Shown piece by piece: positions 8,508 through 16,614 of a DNA stretch of 64,000 nucleotides (position 1 is its first letter; each line of letters starts with the position of its first letter). Under the pieces are notes generated by a model. That model worked only from the letters and a program-made list of their open reading frames with translations. It was not told where the DNA came from and ran no database searches. Source of the DNA: Methylosinus sp. Ce-a6 (GTDB lineage Bacteria; Pseudomonadota; Alphaproteobacteria; Rhizobiales; Beijerinckiaceae); assembly GCF_009811655.1 (NCBI RefSeq), contig NZ_BGJX01000011.1, positions 1 to 64,000 on the forward strand. Direction: 5' to 3'. The position numbers and the translations under genes are program-made.

Positions 8508-9689
8508 ATGACCCTGATGTTGACGAGCGTCGCCTGCGTGGCCGAGGCCGAGATCGTTCTGGCCGGCGGCGCCGACCTCATCGACTGCAAGGACGCCGCG
8601 CGCGGCGCCCTCGGCGCGCTGCCGGCGGAGGCGATCGCCGCCATCGTCGCCGCGGTCGGGGGCCGCCGCGCGGTCAGCGCCGTCGTCGAGCTTCCGCACG
8701 ATCCGGCGCAGGCGAGGGCGGCGATCGAGCGCGTGGCCGCGCTCGGCGTCTCCTTCGTCAAATTCGCTCTGCCGGCGACGCCCGACGCGGAGCGCATCAT
8801 CGAGGCGCTGGCGCCGATCGCCCGGGCGACGCGGCTCGTCGCCGTCCTCTTCGCCGATCTCGGGCCGGATTTGGAGCTGCTGCCGCGCCTCGCCCGCGCG
8901 GGCTTTTCCGGCGCGCTGCTCGACACGGCGCATAAGGGCAAGGGCCGACTCATCGAGCATTTCGACATTGGCGCGCTCTCCGCCTTCGTCGAGCGTTGTC
9001 ACGGGCTCGGCCTCGAGGCGGGTCTCGCCGGCTCGCTCGAGGCGCCGGACGTGCCGCGCCTTCTGGTGACGGGAGCCGATGTGCTGGGCTTTCGCGGGGC
9101 GCTGTGCCGGGGCCATGACCGCAAGGACGCCATCGACGGCCGAGCCGTCGCGCTGATCCGCGATCTCATCCCCGGCGGCCCGGCGCGCGCCGAGGCCGAG
9201 AGCGGGGGGCTTTCCGCCAATGTCGACTGGTCGCTGGTCGTCGGCCGCGGCTTTCTCGAGAACCGCGAGCGGACCCGCGAGATCGATCACGTCTTCGTGC
9301 GCGATCTCGTCATTCCGGTCGAGATCGGCGCCTATGATTTCGAGCGCGGCCGCATGCAGCGGGTGCGCTTCAACGTGGATGTCGATGTGACGCGCGTCTC
9401 CGCGGCCGGCGACGACATGCGCAATGTCTTCTCCTATGACGTCGTCATGGATGCGATAAAGATGATCCTCGCCTCGGGCCATATAGAGCTCGTCGAGACG
9501 ATCGCCGAGCGTCTGGCCGAGCTGGTGCTGCGGCATGAGCGCGTGCAGGCGGTGAGCGTGCAGGTGGAGAAGCTCGATGTCGCGCCGGGCGCGGTCGGCG
9601 TGCGCATTCGCCGCGAGCGCCAGGCCGAGACCGCGCGGGTCCATCATCTCTTTCCGGGCCTTCCCGATGCCGCAGAGCCCGAGCGCTGA
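8508..9689 (+). CDS. MfnB-FolB fusion: 4-HFC-P synthase domain plus dihydroneopterin aldolase domain
   Basis: Two-domain protein of 393 residues. Residues 1 to about 235 match DUF556 / MfnB, which makes (5-formylfuran-3-yl)methyl phosphate from two glyceraldehyde-3-phosphate molecules, with active-site-type lysines at K28 (LIDCKDA), K85 (FVKFAL) and K143/K145 (AHKGKGR). Residues about 260-372 match dihydroneopterin aldolase FolB: VEIGAYDFERGRMQ, a Tyr at about 310 in VFSYDVV, and a Lys at about 355 in VQVEKLD. Both activities fit cofactor synthesis, with MfnB feeding methanofuran and FolB the pterin branch. The gene is first in a tightly packed H4MPT operon; the next start lies inside its 3' end. 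Confidence 0.88.
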   Translation: MTLMLTSVACVAEAEIVLAGGADLIDCKDAARGALGALPAEAIAAIVAAVGGRRAVSAVVELPHDPAQARAAIERVAALGVSFVKFALPATPDAERIIEALAPIARATRLVAVLFADLGPDLELLPRLARAGFSGALLDTAHKGKGRLIEHFDIGALSAFVERCHGLGLEAGLAGSLEAPDVPRLLVTGADVLGFRGALCRGHDRKDAIDGRAVALIRDLIPGGPARAEAESGGLSANVDWSLVVGRGFLENRERTREIDHVFVRDLVIPVEIGAYDFERGRMQRVRFNVDVDVTRVSAAGDDMRNVFSYDVVMDAIKMILASGHIELVETIAERLAELVLRHERVQAVSVQVEKLDVAPGAVGVRIRRERQAETARVHHLFPGLPDAAEPER

Positions 9690-10446
9690 GCGTTCTCTCG
9701 TCGTCAAGCTCGGCGGCAGCCTCTGCGCCGCGCCGGCGCTGCGCGATTGGCTTTCGGCGCTGCGGCGCTACGCCGGGCCTCTGACGATCGTCCCCGGCGG
9801 CGGCCCCTTCGCCGATGCGGTGCGCCGCGCGCAGGAGACGCTGCGCTTCTCCGACGCGGCGGCCCATGAAATGGCGATCATGGCCATGGAGCAATATGGG
9901 CGCGCGCTGATCGACCTCGAGCCGGACCTCGTCGGCGCCTCGACGCCGCGAGAAGCCGCGGCGGCGCATGAGCGCGGCAAAGCGGCGCTCTGGCGCCCGG
10001 TTGCGATGACGCGCGCCGCTCCCCAGATTCCGGCGAGCTGGGACATGACGTCCGACAGCCTCGCCGCCTGGTATGCGCATGAAGCGGGAGCCGATGCGCT
10101 GCTGTTGGTGAAGAGCGTCGACCCGATCGGGTTCAGCCCCCTCCCTCATGCCGAGGAGGCTCCGAAGGAGCCGTCTCGAAGCACGCGGGATCGGGGGGCG
10201 TCGCTGAAGCTCCCCTCGTCCTTCGAGACGCCTGCTTCGCAGGCTCCTCAGGATGAGGGGAGCTTCAGCGGCGACACGATTGCGGCGCAGCCCATCGTCG
10301 ATCCTTGCTTCGCGCATTATGCGCGAGGGCTCGCCGTGTTCATCGCCGGACCGGCCGATCTCGCGACGGCGGGCGAAACATTGCGCCGCGGCGGCATTCC
10401 CGGCGCGGGTTTCGATTTCGAAAGAGAGCAAAGCATCGCATCATGA
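9667..10446 (+). CDS. Amino acid kinase family protein, MfnE-like, with an in-frame repeat insertion
   Basis: Amino-acid/uridylate kinase fold: LVVKLGGSL (residues 11-19), IVPGGGPFADAV (41-52), a WDMTSDSLAAWYA segment and LLLVKSVD (146-152). In archaea MfnE phosphorylates the furan precursor of methanofuran, and homologues in methylotrophs sit in H4MPT clusters. The 259-residue protein is interrupted at about residues 156-201 by a 46-residue low-complexity stretch. This stretch is encoded by palindromic repeat DNA (10132-10269), kept in frame, after which the fold resumes with IVDPCFAHYA. The start at 9667 overlaps the previous stop by 23 bp, and the end overlaps the flavoprotein gene as ATGA. 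Whether the enzyme is active is not visible from sequence. Confidence 0.82.
   Translation: MPQSPSAERSLVVKLGGSLCAAPALRDWLSALRRYAGPLTIVPGGGPFADAVRRAQETLRFSDAAAHEMAIMAMEQYGRALIDLEPDLVGASTPREAAAAHERGKAALWRPVAMTRAAPQIPASWDMTSDSLAAWYAHEAGADALLLVKSVDPIGFSPLPHAEEAPKEPSRSTRDRGASLKLPSSFETPASQAPQDEGSFSGDTIAAQPIVDPCFAHYARGLAVFIAGPADLATAGETLRRGGIPGAGFDFEREQSIAS
10132..10269. repeat. Palindromic repeat inside the kinase gene
   Basis: Tandem of two related palindromic units. The right unit has perfect 15-bp arms GCTGAAGCTCCCCTC (10203-10217) and GAGGGGAGCTTCAGC (10255-10269) around an inner palindrome with CCTGCTTCGCAGG. The left unit (about 10132-10200) is a diverged version with CTCATGCCGAGGAGGCTCC. The motif resembles the intergenic family CTCATCCTGAGGAG...CTTCGAGACG found in many alphaproteobacteria. 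It lacks a stop in the kinase frame. Confidence 0.85.
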
Positions 10447-11012
10447 AAAAGGTCGTCACGCCGCGGTGGGGCTGGGCGCTCACCGGCTCGGGGCATTTCT
10501 TCACCGAATGTCTCGACATCATCCGCTCGCTCGACCATGTCGACCTCTTCGTCAGCAAGGCGGCGGCGGAAGTCATCCGCATGTATAAGCATCGGCTCGA
10601 GGACATGCCGGACCATGTGCGCGTGTTCAAGGACACGACAGCCAGTTCCGTTCCGGTCGGCGGCTTCTATCACAATTACTATCACACGCTGATCGTCGCG
10701 CCGGCGACCTCCAATACGGTCGCGAAATTCGTCTATGGCATCTCCGACAATCTCGCGACCAATGTGTTCGCCCAGGCCGGCAAATGCCGCGTGCCGACCG
10801 TCGTCTTCGCCTGCGACACGGCGCCCGAGCTGGAGACCCAGGCGCCGGATCGCAAGGTGATGGTCTATCCGCGCCGCATCGACCTCGAGAACACCGACAA
10901 GCTCAAGGCGTTCGAATCGACGCAGGTCGCCGAGAGCCTCGCCGCTTTGCACGAGGCCGTCGAGCGGCGCCGGCGCGAGCTTTCCGCTCGGGAGCCGATC
11001 GGGAATGTCTGA
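10443..11012 (+). CDS. Flavoprotein, AfpA/DmrB-like (putative dihydromethanopterin reductase)
   Basis: Flavodoxin-like UbiX/PPC-DC-type flavoprotein of 189 residues. The N-terminus WGWALTGSGHFFTECLDII is typical of the archaeal-flavoprotein group, followed by the flavin-binding stretch LIVAPATSNTVAKFVYGISDNL. Related proteins in methylotrophs and archaea reduce dihydromethanopterin to the active tetrahydro cofactor or lie in such clusters, and the context supports that role. The ATG at 10443 overlaps the kinase stop (ATGA), and its 3' end overlaps the next gene by 8 bp, so the operon is tightly coupled. The exact reaction is inferred from family and context. Confidence 0.85.
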   Translation: MKKVVTPRWGWALTGSGHFFTECLDIIRSLDHVDLFVSKAAAEVIRMYKHRLEDMPDHVRVFKDTTASSVPVGGFYHNYYHTLIVAPATSNTVAKFVYGISDNLATNVFAQAGKCRVPTVVFACDTAPELETQAPDRKVMVYPRRIDLENTDKLKAFESTQVAESLAALHEAVERRRRELSAREPIGNV

Positions 11013-12399
11013 GCGCCTGCTGTTCCTCACCGGCCATCTCGCTCTGCCGCGCCTCGAGCGCCTGCTGGCGGGCTTCGGCGAGGAGGCGAGGGACTGGCGC
11101 ATCCACGACATTGGCGTGAAGGTCGCGGCGCTGATGACGCAGGAGATCATCCTGCGCCGCCTGCCGCGTCCTGTGGATGCGGATCGCGTGATCCTGCCCG
11201 GCCGCTGCCGCGCCGATCTCTCCGCTCTGGGGCAAGCCTTCGGCGCGCCTTTCGAGCGCGGGCCGGAGGAGATCGCCGATCTCCCCGCCTATCTGGGCAA
11301 GCGCGGCGGCAAGGCCGATCTCACGCGCCACGACATGCGCATTTTCGCCGAGATCGTCGACGCCTCCATCATGAGCGTCGACGAGGTCATCGCGCGAGCG
11401 ACGATGTTGAAAGAAGCGGGCGCCGACGTCATCGATCTCGGCTGCCTGCCGGACACGCCCTTTCCGCATATGGAGGAGACGATAGGCGCGCTGAAAGAGC
11501 GCGGCTTTTCCGTCAGCCTCGATTCGGCCAAGCGCGAGGAATTGGAGCGCGGCGCGCGCGCCGGCGCCGATCATCTGCTCAGTCTCGACGAGCACAGCCT
11601 CGCGATCCTGCCCGACAATTCGCCGCTCGTTCCGATCCTCGTGCCCCATCCGCACGGCGATCTCGACTCTTTGCAGCGCGCCGCGCGCCTCGCGGAGAAG
11701 CGCGGCGTCTCTTACATTCTCGATCCGATCCTCGATCCCATTCATTTCGGCCTCGCCGCCTCCATAGAGCGCTATGTCGAGACGCGCCGCCGCGAGCCCG
11801 CCGCCGAGATGATGATGGGCACGGGCAATCTCACCGAATTGACCGACGCCGATTCATCGGGCGTCACCGCGGTTCTGCTCGGCCTCTGCTCGGAATTGAA
11901 CATTCGCCATCTCTTGACCGTGCAGGTGAGCCCGCATACGCGCCGCACGGTGCAGGAGCATGACGCCGCGCGGCGCATGCTTCACGCCGCGCGCGCCGAC
12001 GGCGCTCTGCCCAAAGGCTACAGCGACGCGCTGCTGCAGATCCACGACAAGCGGCCCTATGCCGCGAGCCCGGACGAAATCGCCGAGCTCGCGCGGCAAT
12101 TGCGCGACGAGAATTTCCGCATCGAGGTCGCCGAGGACGGCGTTCACATCTATGCGCGCGGCTTTCATCGCGTGGCGCAGGACGCCATGTCCCTCTTTCC
12201 AGAGCTCGGCGTCACGAGCGACGGCGCGCACGCCTTCTATCTCGGCGCGGAACTCATGAAGGCGGAAATCGCTTTTCGTCTCGGCAAGCGTTATCGCCAG
12301 GACGAGCCTCTCGACTTCGGCTGCGCTTCGGATCGGCTGGAGGAGGACGAGACGCGCCTGCGCGACGCGGGCCATACCTTGCGCAAGGCGAAAGACTAG
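11005..12399 (+). CDS. Dihydropteroate synthase-like protein, DUF6513 family (H4MPT biosynthesis)
   Basis: Protein of 464 residues. The N-terminal about 130 residues form a family-specific domain (LLFLTGHLALPRLERLL). A TIM-barrel part related to dihydropteroate synthase follows, with EAGADVIDLGCLPDTPF, VSLDSAKREELERG and MMMGTGNLTELTDADSSG. This family is found in archaea and in bacteria that use H4MPT, where it is thought to join the pterin to the arylamine unit. It sits in the middle of the C1-cofactor operon. The assignment to the condensation step comes from family and context. Confidence 0.87.
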   Translation: MSERLLFLTGHLALPRLERLLAGFGEEARDWRIHDIGVKVAALMTQEIILRRLPRPVDADRVILPGRCRADLSALGQAFGAPFERGPEEIADLPAYLGKRGGKADLTRHDMRIFAEIVDASIMSVDEVIARATMLKEAGADVIDLGCLPDTPFPHMEETIGALKERGFSVSLDSAKREELERGARAGADHLLSLDEHSLAILPDNSPLVPILVPHPHGDLDSLQRAARLAEKRGVSYILDPILDPIHFGLAASIERYVETRRREPAAEMMMGTGNLTELTDADSSGVTAVLLGLCSELNIRHLLTVQVSPHTRRTVQEHDAARRMLHAARADGALPKGYSDALLQIHDKRPYAASPDEIAELARQLRDENFRIEVAEDGVHIYARGFHRVAQDAMSLFPELGVTSDGAHAFYLGAELMKAEIAFRLGKRYRQDEPLDFGCASDRLEEDETRLRDAGHTLRKAKD

Positions 12400-12410
12400 A
12401 GGACCGGTCG

Positions 12411-12980
12411 ATGCCGATGATTCGCGAATGCGTCGTCACCACGGTCGGCCCCAACGGCCAGCCCCATCTCGCGCCGCTCGGCCTCATCGAGGAGGGCGCG
12501 TTCTGGGTGATCGCGCCATTCCGCCCCTCGACGACGCTGACCAATCTCGAGGCCGCGCCCTTCGCCACGGCGAGCTTCATCGACGATGTCCGCATCATCG
12601 CCGGCTGCGTCTGCGGCAAGGGCGACTGGCCGCTGGAGAGCGTCCCCGACTGGTCGGCGCCGCGCCTTTCCGCCGCGCTCTCACACGCCGAGCTCGAGGT
12701 CGCGCGCAACGAGGCCGATCCGCGGCGCCCGCGCTTTTTCTGCCGGGTGAGAAAAATCGTCTGCCATAAGCCGTTTTTGGGGTTCAATCGCGCCCAGGCG
12801 GCGGTCGTCGAGGCCGCCATTCTCGCCACGCGGCTCGGCATGCTGCCGCGCGAAAAAATCGACACGGAATTGGCCTATCTCCGCATCGCGGTCGACAAGA
12901 CGGCCGGAGCCGCCGAGCGCGAGGCGTGGGAGCTGGTGACGGCCAAGATCGAGGCTTATCTTCAAACCCAGCCGAAATGA
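12411..12980 (+). CDS. DUF447-family protein (H4MPT gene cluster)
   Basis: Protein of 189 residues of the DUF447 family, which has a flavin-reductase-like split beta-barrel: RECVVTTVGPNGQPHLAPLG at the N-terminus, then APFRPSTTLTNLEAAP and KIVCHKPFLGFNRAQAAVVEAAI. The family occurs in methanogens and in H4MPT-using methylotrophs and is tied to this cofactor by gene neighbourhood. Its reaction is not established as far as I know. It begins 11 bp after the DHPS-like gene and is probably the last gene of this operon, before repeat A2. Confidence 0.85.
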   Translation: MPMIRECVVTTVGPNGQPHLAPLGLIEEGAFWVIAPFRPSTTLTNLEAAPFATASFIDDVRIIAGCVCGKGDWPLESVPDWSAPRLSAALSHAELEVARNEADPRRPRFFCRVRKIVCHKPFLGFNRAQAAVVEAAILATRLGMLPREKIDTELAYLRIAVDKTAGAAEREAWELVTAKIEAYLQTQPK

Positions 12981-12994
12981 CCGATTCGGCTTTC

Positions 12995-13095
12995 GAGCGT
13001 TTCCCGCCGAAGTGGATGCCGGTTCGGCGTCGGAAACGCGTCGAAACAAAAGTTCAGAATCTGCCCGTGTTTCAGTGAAACACGGGCAGACTCTG
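12995..13095 (-). repeat. Repeat family A, copy A2 (reverse orientation)
   Basis: The element begins GAGCGTTTCC (second palindrome, arms GCGTTTCC-like / GGAAACGC) and ends in the long hairpin with arms TGCCCGTGTTTCA / TGAAACACGGGCA. The stem has the same layout as A1, but CTTTCCGTG is changed on both arms to CTGCCCGTG, a compensated change that keeps the stem paired. Confidence 0.8.
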
Positions 13096-13150
13096 GGCCG
13101 GAACGGCGGCGCGCGCATTTTCGACGCGATTTTTTCACGAAGGATGGACC

Positions 13151-13717
13151 ATGTCGGAAGCAATGACCACCGAGCATCTCGAGCATGCGGAGCACGCCGA
13201 GCATGTCGCCCATGAAGGCACGCCCTTCCTGACGCAGGTGTCGATGACCATCGCAATATTCGCGGTCATCGCCGCGACCATCGGCAGCCTGGAGACGATC
13301 GAGACCGCGGCGACTCTCGGCGCGCAGAACGCCGCCGCGCTCAGCCAGAACAAGGCCAGCGACCAATGGGCTTTCTTCCAGGCCAAGAGCATCAAGAAGA
13401 GCGTGAACGAAGTGGCCGCCAAGCAGGGCGGCGCGCAGGCCGAGCAGCTCGCCCGCGAGGCCAAACGCTATGACGACGAGAGCAAGGCGATCAAGACAGA
13501 GGCGGAGGGGCTCGAGCATCGTGTGGAGGAGCATCTGCACGAGGCCGAGCATCACGAGCATCGCCATCACATTCTGACGACGGCGGTGACGCTGCTGCAT
13601 GCGGCGATCGCCATAGCGACGATCGCGATCGTCACCAAGGGCCGCAAATGGCCATGGTATTCCGGCCTCGGCCTCGCCGCGGCGGGCGTCGTCCTCGCCG
13701 GCTACGCTTATATCTGA
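13151..13717 (+). CDS. DUF4337-family membrane protein
   Basis: Protein of 188 residues with a His/Glu-rich N-terminus (EHLEHAEHAEHVAHEG), one membrane helix at about residues 30-48, an Ala/Glu/Lys-rich helical middle (residues 60-130) with another His/Glu cluster (EHLHEAEHHEHRHH), and a C-terminal hairpin of two membrane segments (about 142-158 and 169-188). This layout matches DUF4337. Function is unknown; the repeated His/Glu clusters could bind metal, but that is only a guess. The ATG at 13151 has AAGGA just upstream. Confidence 0.8.
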   Translation: MSEAMTTEHLEHAEHAEHVAHEGTPFLTQVSMTIAIFAVIAATIGSLETIETAATLGAQNAAALSQNKASDQWAFFQAKSIKKSVNEVAAKQGGAQAEQLAREAKRYDDESKAIKTEAEGLEHRVEEHLHEAEHHEHRHHILTTAVTLLHAAIAIATIAIVTKGRKWPWYSGLGLAAAGVVLAGYAYI

Positions 13718-13722
13718 GCGCG

Positions 13723-13767
13723 GGCCGGACTTCGGCCGGGCTTCCGCCGCCCGGCCGAAGTCCGGCC
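13723..13767. repeat. Perfect 19-bp inverted repeat (terminator-like)
   Basis: Arms at 13723-13741 and 13749-13767 are perfectly complementary with a 7-base loop, just after the DUF4337 stop. It could form a very stable GC-rich hairpin. No T-tract follows, so a Rho-independent terminator is possible but not clear. The rest of the gap to 13922 holds no gene. Confidence 0.6.
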
Positions 13768-13922
13768 GAAATCCGCGCCTTGCCGAGCTTCGTCGGCATT
13801 TCGAAAACTCGTCCCGTCTTTCGCGCCCATTGGCTTCCTGAAGGAAGCGGCTTCGCCGCCGGTCCGGCGCGGCTTGTTTTTTCGGCCTCCGTCGCAATCT
13901 CTCGATTGATGGAGTGCCTGAA

Positions 13923-15515
13923 ATGTCTGCATTGACCGAATGGCTCCTCGGCGCCGACAGCCTGACGCCTCACGGCTTCTGCCTTTTGTGGGAGCCGGGG
14001 CTGATCTGGCTCTTCGCGATCTCCGACGGCCTGATCGCGCTGGCCTATTTCTCCATCCCGCTGGCGCTGGTCATCATCGGGCAGAGACGCGCCGACCTCG
14101 TCTTTCGGCCATTGTTGTGGCTGTTCGCCGCTTTCATCCTGCTCTGCGGCGCGACGCATTGGCTCGATGTCGTCACGCTCTGGAAACCGGTCTATGGCGT
14201 GCAGGGAGTCGTCAAAGCGGCGACCGCGGCGGCCTCTCTCGGCACCTCGGTCGCACTGTGGTGGTGGCTGCCGAAGTTTCTCGATCTGCCCTCACCCGAC
14301 CAGCTGCGCAAAGCCAACGCCGCTTTGCTGGAGAGCGAGGAGCGGCTGGCCCATGCGCAGAAGATGGAGGCGATCGGGCGGCTGACGGGCGGCGTCGCGC
14401 ATGACTTCAACAATGTGCTGCAAGTCGTCACCGGCTCGCTCGGCGTGATCGAGCGCCAATTGGAGCGAGCGCGTTTCGATCAGATCGGCGCCTCCGTCGC
14501 GACGATCCGCAAAGCCACGACCTCCGCCTCCAATCTCATCGATCGGCTGCTCGCCTTCTCCCGCCGGCAGACGCTGCTGCCGCGCGTGATCGAGCCGGAC
14601 AGGCTCGTGGTCGGCCTGGAAGATATGCTGCGGCGAACGCTGGGCGCCGGGATCGAGCTCGATCTGCGCCTCGGGCGCTGCCGTCGCAGCGTGCTCTGCG
14701 ACCCTTCGCAGCTCGAGAGCGCGCTGCTCAATCTCGCGATCAATGCGCGCGACGCCATGCCGGCCGGCGGCGTCTTGGAGATCGCGACGGCGGATCGACG
14801 GTTCGACGCCGATCCTTCCGATCCGGACGTCGCGCCCGGCGATTATGTCGAGATCTCGGTGAAGGACAATGGTTCTGGCATGAGCCGCGACGTGCTGGCG
14901 CGCGTCTTCGAGCCTTTTTTCACGACCAAGCCCATCGGCCGCGGCACCGGCCTCGGCCTTTCGCAAATCTACGGTTTCGTGAAGCAATCGAACGGCTTCG
15001 TGCGCGTCGACAGCGAGCCGGACAAGGGAACGAGCGTGCGGCTCTATCTGCCGGGACGCGATCGGCCGTCTTTCGAGCCGGCGGCGGAGGCGAGCGCCGC
15101 TGCGCCAGAGGCACTCCCGCAGGGCGGCGTGACGACGCAAGGCGGAAAAACGCTGCTGGTCGAGGATCAGCTCGACGTGCGCCTGCAGATCGCCGACACG
15201 CTCGAGGAGATCGGCTGCGAGGTCATAGAGGCCGACGACGGCGCCGCCGGGCTGAAAGTGCTGGAATCGGACGAGAGATTGCGTCTGCTCGTCACCGATG
15301 TCGGCCTGCCGGACATGTGCGGCCGCCGGCTCGCGGAAACCGCTCGCTCCACTCGGCCAGATCTCCCGATACTGCTCATCACGGGCTATGCCGGAAAGTC
15401 GCTCGACAGCCTCGAGGTCGCTTCGAACATAGAAGTGCTGCGCAAGCCCTTCACGCTCGACGAATTCGCCGCGCGCGTGCGCGCCTTGCTGGCGCGAACG
15501 GCGGCCGTAGACTGA
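13923..15515 (+). CDS. Hybrid histidine kinase with ETR1-type ethylene-binding membrane domain
   Basis: Protein of 530 residues. Residues about 28-120 form three membrane helices that match the ethylene-binding domain of plant ETR1 and of cyanobacterial homologues: ISDGLIALAYFSIP and FILLCGATHWLD. The residues known to be needed for copper/ethylene binding in ETR1 (D25, Y32, I35, P36, I62, C65, H69) appear here as D35, Y42, I45, P46, I72, C75 and H79, all with a constant offset of 10. Next come a HisKA domain (phospho-His H160 in GGVAHDFNN), a HATPase with NARDAMP and DNGSGM, and a C-terminal receiver (about 410-530, LLVTDVGLPD). GGAG before the ATG at 13923 supports this start over a GTG at 13914. 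No output regulator is adjacent. Confidence 0.9.
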   Translation: MSALTEWLLGADSLTPHGFCLLWEPGLIWLFAISDGLIALAYFSIPLALVIIGQRRADLVFRPLLWLFAAFILLCGATHWLDVVTLWKPVYGVQGVVKAATAAASLGTSVALWWWLPKFLDLPSPDQLRKANAALLESEERLAHAQKMEAIGRLTGGVAHDFNNVLQVVTGSLGVIERQLERARFDQIGASVATIRKATTSASNLIDRLLAFSRRQTLLPRVIEPDRLVVGLEDMLRRTLGAGIELDLRLGRCRRSVLCDPSQLESALLNLAINARDAMPAGGVLEIATADRRFDADPSDPDVAPGDYVEISVKDNGSGMSRDVLARVFEPFFTTKPIGRGTGLGLSQIYGFVKQSNGFVRVDSEPDKGTSVRLYLPGRDRPSFEPAAEASAAAPEALPQGGVTTQGGKTLLVEDQLDVRLQIADTLEEIGCEVIEADDGAAGLKVLESDERLRLLVTDVGLPDMCGRRLAETARSTRPDLPILLITGYAGKSLDSLEVASNIEVLRKPFTLDEFAARVRALLARTAAVD

Positions 15516-15519
15516 AGTC

Positions 15520-16542
15520 TCAACCGGCGAGCAGAGCGACCGCGCAGGCCGGGGCGCAGTCGGCGGCGGCCTGCGCGACCTCCGGCGTCGCGTCGATGAG
15601 CTCGCAAATGTCGCGATAGGGGCGGCCTTCCGCCTGCGCCAGGCGGGCGACGAGCGCGCGGCCGACGCCGGCGCCGACGATGGGCGCGCTTTCCGTGATC
15701 GCCCCGCGCGAGCACAACAGGGCGATCTGATCCTCGACCGAGCGCATCTGCGCGCGCGCGAGGAAAGCGGCGAAGGCGCGCCATTGCGCGGGCGACGCCT
15801 CCGCGGCGTCGCGTCCGGCGAGACGCGCGAGACGGGCGATCGACTCGGCGACGCTTTTGCCGCGCCCGTCGGCGGTCGGCTCGGAGTCGGCGTCCGCGGC
15901 GAGATCGCCGAGCGCCCGGCGCACATCCGCCATCGTCGCGAAACTCTCGCGCGCGAGCGGCGTCCAGCGGCCGGCGAGCGGCGCCAGGGCCACGCCGGCC
16001 AGCGGATCGCCGCGCGACAATCCCGTGTAGACGAGCTCGCCATTGGCGAGCCGCTCCGCGTCGTCGCCGCCCAGCGCGCTCACCCGGCCGCCGCAGACGG
16101 GGACGAGGTCGGTGGTCGTCGAGCCCATGTCGACGAAGAGCGCGTCCGCTATGCGCCGCGCCACGAGCTCCGCGCTCGCCCGCCAATTGGCGGAGGCGAT
16201 CGCCTGCTCCGCCCCGCGAACCTCGGCCGAGGAAAGGAAGCCGGCCTCGCCGGCGTAGAACAGCGTCTTTGCGCCTTTCGTGCGCTTCGTGACGGCGGAG
16301 GCGACCGTCGCGACGCCGACCGCGCGCGTCTCGAAAGCGTCGGAGAGCTCGGCGGTCATGGTGACGGCGAAACGATCGGCCGCGCCGAGGCGGGCGATCG
16401 CCTCTTCTATCGCGCCCTCGAGCCGCGCCAGGCCGTAATGCGGATTGCACGGCAGCAGCAGCACGTCGACGATCCGGCCGTCACGCGCGCGCGCCGCCTT
16501 CAGATGCGCCCCGCCGATATCGAAGCCGATGACGCTCGTCAC
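15520..16542 (-). CDS. Hydantoinase/oxoprolinase-family protein, MfnF-like (H4MPT-linked)
   Basis: Protein of 340 residues with an ASKHA-type N-terminus (VIGFDIGGAHLKAA), a second phosphate loop (FVDMGSTTTDLVPV) and an adenosine-type motif near the C-terminus (PIVGAGVGRALVARLA). Archaeal MfnF couples the phosphorylated aminomethylfuran unit to tyramine in methanofuran synthesis, and bacterial homologues are annotated as H4MPT-linked C1-transfer proteins. The start is a GTG at 16542. It is convergent with the ETR1-like kinase (4 bp between stops) and lies just after the fae terminator. The substrate assignment rests on homology and context. Confidence 0.85.
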   Translation of the reverse strand: MTSVIGFDIGGAHLKAARARDGRIVDVLLLPCNPHYGLARLEGAIEEAIARLGAADRFAVTMTAELSDAFETRAVGVATVASAVTKRTKGAKTLFYAGEAGFLSSAEVRGAEQAIASANWRASAELVARRIADALFVDMGSTTTDLVPVCGGRVSALGGDDAERLANGELVYTGLSRGDPLAGVALAPLAGRWTPLARESFATMADVRRALGDLAADADSEPTADGRGKSVAESIARLARLAGRDAAEASPAQWRAFAAFLARAQMRSVEDQIALLCSRGAITESAPIVGAGVGRALVARLAQAEGRPYRDICELIDATPEVAQAAADCAPACAVALLAG

Positions 16543-16550
16543 AGCCGTTC

Positions 16551-16587
16551 TCTTTTAAAAAACAAAGGGGAGCCGCGAAGGCTCCCC
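16551..16587 (-). terminator. Rho-independent terminator after fae
   Basis: On the minus strand, 8-bp perfect arms GGGGAGCC / GGCTCCCC with a 5-base loop (16567-16587) are followed by a T-rich tail (CTTTGTTTTTTAAAA). It begins 27 bp after the fae stop. It should end the mtdB-fae transcript and partly insulate the mfnF-like gene, which starts just beyond it. Confidence 0.85.
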
Positions 16588-16614
16588 GATGATCCGCAGC
16601 CCTGGGCGAAGCCG

